From contig JBOZIK010000001.1 of NCBI GenBank assembly GCA_051453625.1, positions 111,613,227-111,656,207 on the forward strand: DNA of 42,981 nt, in the 5' to 3' direction. The position numbers and the translations under genes are program-made. A model generated the notes under the pieces. The model made no database searches, had not been told where the DNA came from, and was given only the letters and a program-made list of their open reading frames with translations. The stretch is from Welwitschia mirabilis (Eukaryota; Gnetophyta; Gnetopsida; Welwitschiales). This document shows, one piece after another, positions 33,597-42,981 of this stretch (position 1 is the first letter of the stretch; each line of letters starts with the position of its first letter).

Positions 33597-33783
33597 TGTT
33601 GAAAATAAGAGAGTAAAAAACAAAATAAAAAGAAAAACAAAAAATAGATGCTGCCAAGGGAGTTCTATAAAGGAAGTCCAATTTTATTTGATGTAAGTAG
33701 AGAGCTTTATATAGGCATATAAAGGAAATAATAGGTCTTCTTCTTTTTAGTAACTGACTCACTAGCTCTGCTAACTCAATAAC
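33597..33783 (-). mobile_element. Copia-type 5' LTR, candidate 187 bases
   Basis: In minus sense the candidate begins TGTTATTGAG (33783) and ends CTTATTTTCAACA (33597). A TATA-like CTATATAAAGCTC (about 33703-33715) lies inside, suitable as the LTR promoter. The inner boundary next to the primer-binding site is firm. The outer boundary is uncertain, because CTTCTTTTTAGTAACT recurs on both sides of it (about 33739 and 33791). Confidence 0.5.
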
Positions 33784-34613
33784 ATTTTTCCTTCTTTTTA
33801 GTAACTAACCATTATCTTTGTCTTTATCTTTGATTTTAATACCAATGTTAAATTGTTAGCATTATCCAAAGAAAATTCCAATAAAGACTGCAATAGAAAA
33901 AAAGAAGAAGCTAAACATAGAGGGGGAGGGGGAAGAGCACAAAGAGAGTGAGAAGAAAAACCAGTAGCAAGGAGAGAGAAGATTGACTCTGTGATTATGT
34001 TCTTACCTATGGAGCATTTAGCTTGAAGATTTATTGACCTCAATCTTGCATTCTCTGTTTAGTCTGAGTGTTATAGGAATGTCTAAAAGAAAACTTGCCA
34101 CCTATCTGTACCTTTACATTATTGTCTTTCAAATAATTAATTTTTTTCCTCATTTGGCAGTGTCATTTCTTAAACAATAGGTGTTGTTTATAATTCCCAT
34201 GCTTTTTTACATAAAGTATTATGTTTTAGATTGAGCATAGGTTGTACTACTTTAAAAGAAAAAAATCGTTTAAATTCTTAGAAATTTTTTTAAAATGCCC
34301 TCATGTCATTTAGATCTTAGTTAAATCCATTTGATTTAACCTTCATTTGATGAAGATGGAAGTTTATTAATCCTTTTCTTGAATCTATTATCATTTCACT
34401 TCAAAATTATTTCATAGATGAATTAAGAATTAGAGCTTGTTAAAGATATTCACAATACTCACATTTACTTTAGTTAGATTACATGTATGATAAATTATAC
34501 CCCATTTCTTATTAATATAGAAATATTTAGTAAATTATGTGCTTCTATGTCTTAAAATATCTTTAATTTCCCAAACCTTGTCCAATGTCAAATCTGAGTA
34601 AACCACCTAATAA
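33784..34613. other. Unassigned AT-rich DNA
   Basis: It may include outer LTR sequence at first; it contains a short G-rich purine stretch at 33915-33965. No domain was recognised on either strand. Confidence 0.5.
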
Positions 34614-34940
34614 TTAAACAATACCAAATGATATTAAAGCTAAATTATAGATTATGAAAAATTTCATAAATAAGTTGGCACTACAAGGAGGGTCCCTCTT
34701 GTGGGTTTTTGAATGTTTAATTAACTTTCTTTGTTCATCTTTCCCAATGCCTTGTCTCAAACTAAAATCACCATGATGCTAATCTTTACATGTGGCAGGA
34801 AGCACTACATTTCTAAAGAAGCGTGCAATCTCCTCATTCAACAAGACCCTTCCACCCTCATCATAAATGAGCTTTGCATCATTACAAACTATAGGAGTTA
34901 GTGGAAACCATGCCTTATTCATTCTAGTTAGTGAATTCAT
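34614..34940 (-). pseudogene. Unidentified coding-like fragment, 108 codons with one internal stop
   Basis: From ATG 34940 the minus strand encodes 53 residues (MNSLTRMNKAWFPLTP, IVCNDAKLIYDEGGRVLLNE, EIARFFRNVVLPATCKD) to a TAG at 34781-34779. The same frame then stays open for another 54 codons (HHGDFSLRQGIGKDEQRK and on) to TAA 34616-34614. In AT-rich DNA where neighbouring element frames hit stops every 10-20 codons this is unusual, and the residue mix looks protein-like. I do not recognise the family. It lies between a Copia-like LTR and the start of Gypsy copy 2 on the opposite strand, so it could be a captured gene piece or part of another element. Confidence 0.4.
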
Positions 34941-35179
34941 GTTATTGCATCAAAGAAATTAGGGCTAACAAGCTAAGAACAAATTAAAACACACAAAAAT
35001 GATCTGCTTCTTAAAAGGGGTAATAATGAAGAATTGTAAATGAGTTGGGTTAAGAAGAAAATCCAAGAGCCCTAGCAAAACCACAAGAACATGGTGTGAA
35101 TAATGATGCTAATGATGATAGTCTCTTTAAGTACTCAACTCATTAAAAAAAAATTGATAAACTGACAGGCCAAAAATAT
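34941..35179. other. Leader region before Gypsy copy 2
   Basis: No motif identified. No primer-binding site for Gypsy copy 2 was recognised here. Confidence 0.35.
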
Positions 35180-36504
35180 ATCCCCTAATCAACTAGATCT
35201 AGCCACTAGTTGGGAGACCATCGATAACCTAAAAAAGACCTTTAAAATAAAAATAATTATTTAGACTCTAACTTTAGTAACACTCTAATTCATTCCTCTA
35301 TACCTATAAGATCCTTAAACCAAATGAAATGTCTGATTTTTAAACATTCACTAGTGTAGAAGATTTGATCATGTATATTAGGAACTACAAACCCACATGT
35401 CACATGTACAATGTCAATTGCAATTATGTTCACCACATGCTGTGTCACTATTTAAGGAGACAAGCTCTAAAATGATATTATCATATATCTAATCATCCTG
35501 TCACAAGTTTAGAATAACTATTGAAGTTGTTTGTTTAACATTATTTAATTAATATCTCAAATTGAATGACCCTAAACACTCTAACCACTAAGTAAAAATC
35601 ATCTACTAAGAAAGTACAAGAGTATGCATGCTGATGGAGAGTCATCACCTCATATTTAGAGACTTTCAACATAGCTTTGGACATGGTATACCTCCTTATG
35701 AAGTCATGTAACCCATAGCTATCTAAGCATCTGAAGATGCAGTGCTTCGAGAACTTCAAACAAGTAATCCCTCTAACTAAGAGAATTAAAGTCATAAGGA
35801 AAAGAAAAGGGAGCCATAAAATAAGGCAACACATCCTAGAAGGAACTATCTAAGAGAGAGAACAATAGCAATAAAGGTAATAACACAAATAATGTTGCTA
35901 TTATTAATCAACGAGCTTAGCCACCTTACTTGTCCTCATTGATGGACAACCCAATGATGAAGCTAATGGCACCTCCAGATTAGTTTACTCTATAGGCTTT
36001 TACTTCATAACCATCTTATCGTTAATCATATTACCCTTTTCTATGACAAGTGCAACTTCCACCACCATTGCAAACTCCATAGAAGGTGTACATGCATCAA
36101 AACTAAAGCAAACTCAAACATCAAAATCAAATCATAATGACACAACCTAGGGAAAACTTAAAAAAATTAAGCATCCTAATGATGCAAATTCCATCAACAT
36201 TATTTAAAAAGAGGGTAATCTAGTTACCTCTAATTAAAAAAGGGGACTCAAATTCATCCAAATCAAAAGGGTATGATGAATTATAATATTATAAATATCA
36301 TAGAGTTAGGGAACACCATTCTGAGAACTATTTTAATTTAAAACACATTATATAATATTTTATTAAAAATAAAAAAAGATATAAAATTTGATAAAATCTT
36401 AGCTACTGCAAATAAAAAAATTAGAGATCTATAGTTACCCATTCCCTCCTCAACCTTCTAGGTTATAACCATTATAAGATTAAGCATGTCAAAATGATAG
36501 TGAA

Positions 36505-36544
36505 CCCTTTATGATCCTAGTAATCCCTTTGTGATCCTAGTGAT
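36505..36544. repeat. 20-base tandem duplication
   Basis: CCCTTTATGATCCTAGTAAT is followed directly by CCCTTTGTGATCCTAGTGAT. It lies within the Gypsy spacer. Confidence 0.9.
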
Positions 36545-36611
36545 CCAAAACTAATATGAAAAATCACTAAAACAAATTATCCAAGAAAACAAAGAGATGT
36601 TACAGGAAATA

Positions 36612-36711
36612 NNNNNNNNNNNNNNNNNNNNNNNNNNNNNNNNNNNNNNNNNNNNNNNNNNNNNNNNNNNNNNNNNNNNNNNNNNNNNNNNNNNNNNNNN
36701 NNNNNNNNNNN
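36612..36711. other. Assembly gap (100 N) with near-identical 41-base flanks
   Basis: The bases at 36571-36611 recur at 36712-36752 with two mismatches. Confidence 0.9.
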
Positions 36712-37659
36712 AACAAATTATCAAAGAAAACAAAGATATGTTACAGGAAATAGTCTATATGAAATACCCTCAAGCTCACCCTCCTCCTCCATCACATGTG
36801 AAAACATAATTGTTTACGTCTAGAGTAAAGGATACATGTCATTATCTTAACTAATTAATTAAGATTTTTGAACCCTAGAGACTTACATTCAAAAGGATAT
36901 GTAAGGAATGATTGAGTCTGAAATCATCACCTAATCTAATTCAACCTCCTAAAGAAGAAGTCACTTTAAAGAAGATGAGTACTTAAGAAAGAGAAGAGGG
37001 TGAGCAAATAGTCTAATTCTCACAGCACAAGATTTTTTACTACCCTTACAAGAACGATCATAATAGAATCACCCTACATATCAGTGAACATTAGGCCTAG
37101 CAAAGTAAGTAGAGCTTTTGTCGATTATGGGGCTAAGCTAAAAATAATAAGCATGTCATGTCTTGATAAGCTCAAGATATAACACCTGCTAAATTCAAAA
37201 AAGCGCAAAACAATCAAAGGTTTTAATGACTATGAGGAAAGGGATGGTAACCCTACTGATTGGAGTAGTGCAGAAGGTAAATAACATTGAATTTCATGTA
37301 ATAGATAATGTAGTAGCATTCAATTTACTCTTAAGACATCCTTGAATAGTGGACATCAGTAATCATATCATTATCCCATCAAAAGCCAAAGTCCTTTAAG
37401 TTCAAAATTTTGACATCATTGGAACCAAATCATAATATGGCAAGTGTGAAAGCTCCATCCACGTCATCTTGTCTATGTTACCTCCTACATCCAAGAAAAT
37501 GACTATTCCTTTTTTCCATTTTAAACACGATCCTATGGACCCTCATAACATAAAGGTCTAATTGATTTTTGACACTCAACTCCTAGATGTAGGGTTTATT
37601 CCATTTCTCTTAGAGGATTTTTTCCACTAGCCTATGATTCTAGCTCTCAAAACCTTAAA

Positions 37660-37720
37660 AAACTTAAAAAAATTTAAAAGTTAAAATTAAAAAAGAAAGA
37701 AAAAAATGCAAGGGACAAAG
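37660..37720. repeat. A-rich purine tract between Gypsy protease and RT
   Basis: Positional counterpart of the tract at 29485-29560 in copy 1. Confidence 0.7.
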
Positions 37721-40700
37721 CCCTTGATGATTAAAGCACCTCCTACTAAGTGCATTTACATAGTTGAGCAAAGTCTTAGTAGCTAAGCAAAGCCTTAGTC
37801 TAACACATCACTGATAAATATTTTCAAAGTATAATGTATCAAAACTTTTCAAAAACATTTTCTAACTAAAAAAAAGTATATTTTTTAAACTATTCACACT
37901 TTTGAATTTGCCTATTTTAGTCATAGTAAGCTTATAATATTCATTAACACTTTCTTTTTGTTTAATTCTTGTTTTATGATCTTATTTCAATCCTTTAACT
38001 TATAGGATATTATGATGAAGAGTTTGTTGAGCTTTTTCTTACATATTGCTCTTGCTCATAAGCTTGTTAAAAGATATGTCAATATCAAACTCATAGATTT
38101 CAATTATAGCAAATCCCTAGAAAAGCTTTGTATCTTCTTAAATCAAGAGAAATTAAATAAGAACACCAAACTGTATGAAATAATGAAGTCATAGAAGATG
38201 AGATCATTTTTAGTAAAGCCACAATATTTCATGACATATGACTTCATAGTGGATCCAATTGATCAATAAAAGTTACTTAAATTTAATGAGTAGTTACCAC
38301 AACAAATTAAAACTAATCTAGAAAATGTATTATCATCTAATAAAGACATTTTTTCTTGGAATTAAAAGGATATTTTAAGCATCAACAAATCAATCACCAT
38401 GCATGACATCATCTTAAAATCATATTCAATCCTAGTGAGATAGGAAGTTAGAAAACTTAACCCTCATCTTACATTAGTGATAAAACAAGATTTGGAGCAT
38501 CTTTCAACTACCAGTTTAATCTAACTAGTAGAATACTCAAACTGGTTGTCAAACATGACGGTTGTTCTAAAGAAGAATGGACAAATTTAAATTTATATCA
38601 ATTATCATAACCTAAATAAGGTAACCTTAAAGGATGATTAACCTTTATCAAATATCAACATTCCAGTGGATAATAGTGCTAGTTATGACCTCTTATCATT
38701 TATGGATGATTACTTAGGTTATAATTAGATATTCACCAACATCGGAGATCAGCATAGGATGACTTTCTAACTTTATGGAGCTTCTTCTATTATGTTATGA
38801 TGCCCTTTGGATTAAGAAATGCTAGCATCATATACTAGTGTGTAATAACACACATATTCTAGAATATGATCCCTTGAAATATGGAATACTACATGGATGA
38901 TATTGTAATAAAATCAAAAGTAGTCCCTAATTACTCTAATGACTTAAATCAAATCTTTATGTAAGCAAGATGATATAGTCTATAATTGAATCCAACAAAA
39001 TGTGTATTTGGTATAACATTAGGTAAATTCCTAGGCTTTATGGTATTAAAACAAGGTATATAAGTTGATTTAGAAAAGATTAAGACAAGCACTAACATGT
39101 TGTTATCATAGAATTTTAGCTCTTTAGTAAGTTTATAAGATATATTGTAAGCAATACGATGATTTATATCAGCCCTAACAAATTGATGTGAGCCATTCAT
39201 GCACTTGCTTAAACAAGATAATGAGTTTAAATGAAACAAGAATCATTAAAAAGCTTTTGATAGAATCAAAGGATATCTAATCTCTAGTCCTATTTTGAGT
39301 CTACCTAGGGTAGACCAATCTTTTTACCTTTACCTTGCGTATACTTCATCATCAATTAGTATAATGATCTTTTAAAGAAACAAAATTCACCAAAATCACC
39401 CAATAAAGTATATTAGCAACCATTGTGTTATATGAAAGGAACTACATTAATGTGAAAAAAGCATGTTTGAGGCTAGTATTCACTTCACAAAAGTTTCATT
39501 ATTACATGATAAAATATAAATCATTATAAATAATAGTCAAAACTAACTTAAACATCTACTCAAATATTCTATTGGTAGTACATGTTTAACCAAATTGGCA
39601 TCAATTGCCATTGAGTTTGACTTGGAATTTTAATCTTAAAAATTAGTAAAAGGAAAGTGTATAGCTAAGTGGATGGCAAATCTCCTAGTTAAAATTGAAG
39701 GTAAAACCTTAAGTGCATTTGAACAATTCCCCAATGAGGAAACTCATGTCATCAAATAAGAAAGAATTGGAAAACATTATTATTCTTTGATAGTGAATTT
39801 AACCAAAATGGTGGATTTGTAAGAGTTATCTTTTTCCTGAATAACAAAACTAGTTTTCCATCCCTTTTTTAGTTAAATATTCCTTGAACAAATAATACTG
39901 CCAAATATAAAGCCTTGGTAAGAGAAATTACACTAGTCATTTAAGTAGGCTTTAGAAATTGCACATTTTTGGTAACTTACAATTAGTTATCAATCAAGTA
40001 TTAGGTAAATATGAAGCTAAATCAAGGATCCTAGGGGCCTACCTTAGAAAAGTAAGAAACTTTCTTACATTGTTTAGTCACTACAAAATTCTTACTATTC
40101 TTAGAAATGAAAATAAATTCATAGATTATCTTGTCAACTTTGTTCAAACTTGCTTTAGAGATCTATCTCTTAAAGAATATGTCACATTCATAGACTTGAG
40201 TCAAAAGTTCTTAGATTAATGTCCAATAGTGGCTTACTTAGATTTGTCTCAAGATGAAGTAGGTCAACTACTAAAAGATTCCAAAAGTAATGATGAATGA
40301 TATGATACTTTGGTGGATTATCTCACTAATTTGAAACTACTAAAGGATTTTACATTGCTACAAACTTAAAACTTTAGAGATCAAGCCATGTGCTTCACCC
40401 TAATCCATGATCATCTGTATAATGAATCAAATGTTGGTGTCATATTAAGATGTCTAAAATCGAATAAAGATACTCATGTCTTGAAAGAGACACATCTTGG
40501 TCCATGTGGATTTCACCATGGAGAAAGATTATTGCTAAGTCACATAATAAGATCCAGTTATTTTTGGAAGACCATAAGCAATGATTACTTTAAAATAATA
40601 AGAACTTATCAAATATATCAAATCTTTTTACCACAAATACATCATCCACCTATGAAAGTATTTTCCCCCTATGATCTAATCTAGGTTTTTAGTAAGTGGG

Positions 40701-41560
40701 GTATGAATTTAATTGGTTCCATCACACCTACCTTATTAGGACAACATGTCTACATTCTTACTACCATAGTGTACTTCTCAAAATGGGTAGAAGCAACCAC
40801 ATTATGATAAATAACTATAAAACAAATCCAAAATATCATACTAGATTACATCGTTGCTAGATTTAGCATGCCTTATGTTATTTTCACTGATAACAATCTA
40901 CAATCTAGATCATTTGCAATGAATAATTTTCTAAGTAAATTTGGGATAAAGAATTTGTTTTCTAGGTCACGTTACCCTCAACCAAATGACCAAGCTGAAG
41001 TAACGAATAAGCTCATAATCAATTACCTAAAAAATTTGTTGAAAAAGAATGCAAATTCATGGCATGAAAGGCTGCCTTTCACATTATGGGCTTAATGTAC
41101 TATGGTAAAAATTGCTATGGCAAAGACTCCCTTTCAACTAGTTTATGGTACTAAAGTCACTTTTCTAACTCAAATTCAAACTTCCATGTCAAAGATTATA
41201 GTCAAAGATTTAGAAATGTCTAACACATAAAAAGCAACATGACTTACCCATCTAGAAGCTCTAGATGAGAAAAGGGTGAAAGCCCTACAATAAACCAACT
41301 TTACCAAAAACAATTTCTTAATGCATATAATAAAAACGTGAATCCAAGGTTTAACAATGTAGGTAACCTAATGTTGAAGAAAAACTTGATTGAAAAAACC
41401 TCAATTTTTTGGTCAAATTGGTTAAAACCCTTTATCATCTTGTAAAAGTATGATAACGGGACATATAAATTAAAAATCCTAGATGACATCAAGTAGAGTA
41501 AACCATAAATTCCTTGTATCTTTGACCATACTATCACTAAAATAAAATTCAAAATACATG

Positions 41561-42981
41561 TTACTTTTTTTTCATGCTATAATTTAATGATTTCCTACAT
41601 GTTCATTGATTAATTTGTATAATTTTCCATTGCATTTTCTTTCTTGATGAAATATTTCATGTATATACATGTTAAATTTTATGCTAGGTAACATTGTCCT
41701 TTTACACGTATCCTGCAGATTTCACATTTTGTTTTATCCATTTGAGCTTTATAGATTATGGCTAAGCACATTCTTTAGATCATCTAAATGATACACACTA
41801 CTAACCTTGATGGATAAGATGGAGAAGACCATGTACCACATGCACATGGTAAGGGTCACTACATTCCTTGTGACCTTGATGCTTTTGTAATTGATGTTCC
41901 ATTTCATGAGGCTCCACCCATAAAGGATGACAATGAAAACATACACCACATTAATGTATGCCATGAAACACACGATTCCCTCCTTAACATGATTCATACC
42001 TTTGCATGAGCCTTCCTATTTTGCCTATTCATGTGTCACTATCATTATCTCACCAGATAGTAGTGGGTACACTTCCCTTTTGCCATGCATTTCATCGCAC
42101 CCTATGTCCATCATCATTGCCCCATTTTACCCATGTTCACCACTTCATCCCATTGGTCATATCTCCATCATATTTTCCATGACCCTTGTTTTTATTTTTC
42201 TTTTAATCAACCATAAAAAAAGGAAGAAAAAAGAGAGAGATAGAGAGAGAAAAAGAAAGAAACAAGAGAGGCAAAAAGAAAAAAAGGAAAAAAAATCGAA
42301 AATAATAATAGAATATTTTGCAAACACATGAAAACCCATTAGGGCACATGTTTCCACTTCTTGAGTGTTCAAGATTGTATAGTAGTTACAACATTTTGCA
42401 TCCTTACCATCATACATCTTACCTAGTCAACTACATCTTTTTGTTAAGTTTTGATGATAGTTATCATGCATGATAATTATCTCTCCCTATATCTTGCTGT
42501 TTTATGTCATGCTTCTATTTACTCACTCCTTTCCACCAATGGCAACTCTTTTAATGATTTCCCATCATGCCTTTTCCTTGATCATGACATCATCTATGTC
42601 CCTATCCCTTTTCTGAGAATGTAGTGCATTTCCTTCATCCTCCTTTTCCTCCCATTTGGTCATCCACATTCACCTCATGGTGACTTCCACATTGCTATTG
42701 TATTTGCATAGCCCATATGTCACCATGTTGTATTAACATCTACCCTCGTTCATACAAACTTCACTTCACATTTATGTCACATTACCCATTCCTTTCTACT
42801 GTCCCATTTTACCACTTTACAATGTTGTCATCATTTATCCCCATCATCATTATCCCCTTATCACCCTTATTTTTGCCTACCATTTTTCTCCACATCCTAA
42901 TTCACCCTTGTCCATCTTCATAATTAGGGGCAGATGCCTTTTACCTCTCAGATTTCCCATTTTCTACCTTTACTCATTTTC
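41561..42981 (+). other. Probable 3' region of Gypsy copy 2, pyrimidine-rich
   Basis: After the integrase the plus strand becomes rich in C and T with CCATCAT, CCCATT and TTCATC words. An open stretch of 63 codons, 41818-42006, encodes His/Asp/Glu-rich sequence (HVPHAHGKGHYIP, then DAFVIDVPFHEAPPIKDD) and could be an extra ORF downstream of integrase. A purine tract interrupts at 42214-42300. From 42400 to the end no domain is recognisable. The right LTR is probably beyond the window or undetected. Confidence 0.45.
42214..42300. repeat. A/G tract with GAGAGA runs
   Basis: An almost pure purine run on the plus strand inside otherwise pyrimidine-rich DNA. Confidence 0.85.

Larger units (their letters stand above)
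35180..41560 (+). mobile_element. Ty3/Gypsy element, copy 2: gag-protease-RT-RNase H-integrase, decayed
   Basis: All domains occur in Gypsy order. Gag: SVEDLIMYIRNYKPTCHMYN and WYYHISNHPVTSLE-like sequence at 35350-35530. Protease: AFVDYGAKLKIIS near 37110-37145 (the D-S/T-G site is now DYG). RT: NYHNLNKVTLKDD near 38600-38640; FMDDYLGYN near 38698-38728; and the catalytic YMDD intact at 38890-38901. RVT_3-type RNase H: TNNTAKYKALVREI near 39890-39930 and NLQLVINQVLGKYEAKSRIL near 39972-40030. Integrase: zinc region HLGPCGFHHGERLL near 40495-40540, then YFSKWVEATT, VIFTDNN (40875) and PQPNDQAEVTNKL (40978-41015), with PFQLVYGT near 41135. The RNase H type suggests the Tat/Ogre side of Gypsy. 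Stops and frameshifts kill it. LTRs were not located. Confidence 0.9.

Noticed and set aside
42002-42923. Plus-strand frames of 109 and 68 codons near the right end
   Set aside because: Low-complexity His/Pro/Ile-rich or Lys/Arg-rich translations of pyrimidine and purine tracts. No family match.
1-42981. A previously undescribed multi-gene system
   Set aside because: Nearly all coding signals belong to known retroelement families, and only one intact gene is present, so nothing supports a cooperating gene set.

Overview
The window reads as nuclear DNA of a land plant with a large, repeat-filled genome. Three things point there: one plant-specific gene of the At1g01500-like family, plant-type retroelements (Ty1/Copia, a Ty3/Gypsy family with an RVT_3-type RNase H, L1-type LINEs ending in a zf-RVT domain, tRNA-derived SINE-like pieces), and Copia primer-binding sites matching initiator Met-tRNA. 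The elements are old, stop-riddled and CpG-poor, which would suit a gymnosperm, but the species cannot be fixed from this sequence.

Layout. 1-9.2 kb: decayed Copia elements, all on the minus strand (two overlapping-type copies at 1-4.4 kb and the 5' half of another at 7.55-9.17 kb), with LTR/PBS remnants and a G-rich, partly tandem-repeated block at 6.1-7.2 kb. 9.2-12.6 kb: AT-rich DNA with little recognisable. 12.7-19.16 kb: a decayed minus-strand LINE (endonuclease, RT, zf-RVT), its ORF1 zinc-knuckle piece repeated in tandem together with a tRNA-derived SINE, and a younger plus-strand LINE 3' end (16.81-18.43 kb, poly(A), target-site duplication) inserted in that array. 19.5-21.3 kb: a GC- and CpG-richer island holding the only intact gene, a 290-residue minus-strand protein with a C-terminal membrane anchor. 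21.35-24.65 kb: another decayed LINE on the plus strand. 25.2-25.96 kb: a foldback element with long terminal inverted repeats. 27.2-41.5 kb: two direct copies of one Gypsy family on the plus strand, separated by an LTR-like block carrying a short palindromic motif array, a Copia-like element with a coiled-coil gag piece, and an unidentified coding-like fragment. 41.6-43 kb: pyrimidine-rich DNA, probably the 3' part of the second Gypsy.

No gene set here works together as a pathway: the only functional-looking unit is the single gene at 19.8-20.7 kb, and everything else is retroelement debris. I found no convincing new multi-gene system. The most useful leads are the nested LINE/SINE array, the open frame just upstream of the intact gene, the 108-codon coding-like fragment at 34.6-34.9 kb, and the duplicated flanks at four of the seven assembly gaps.
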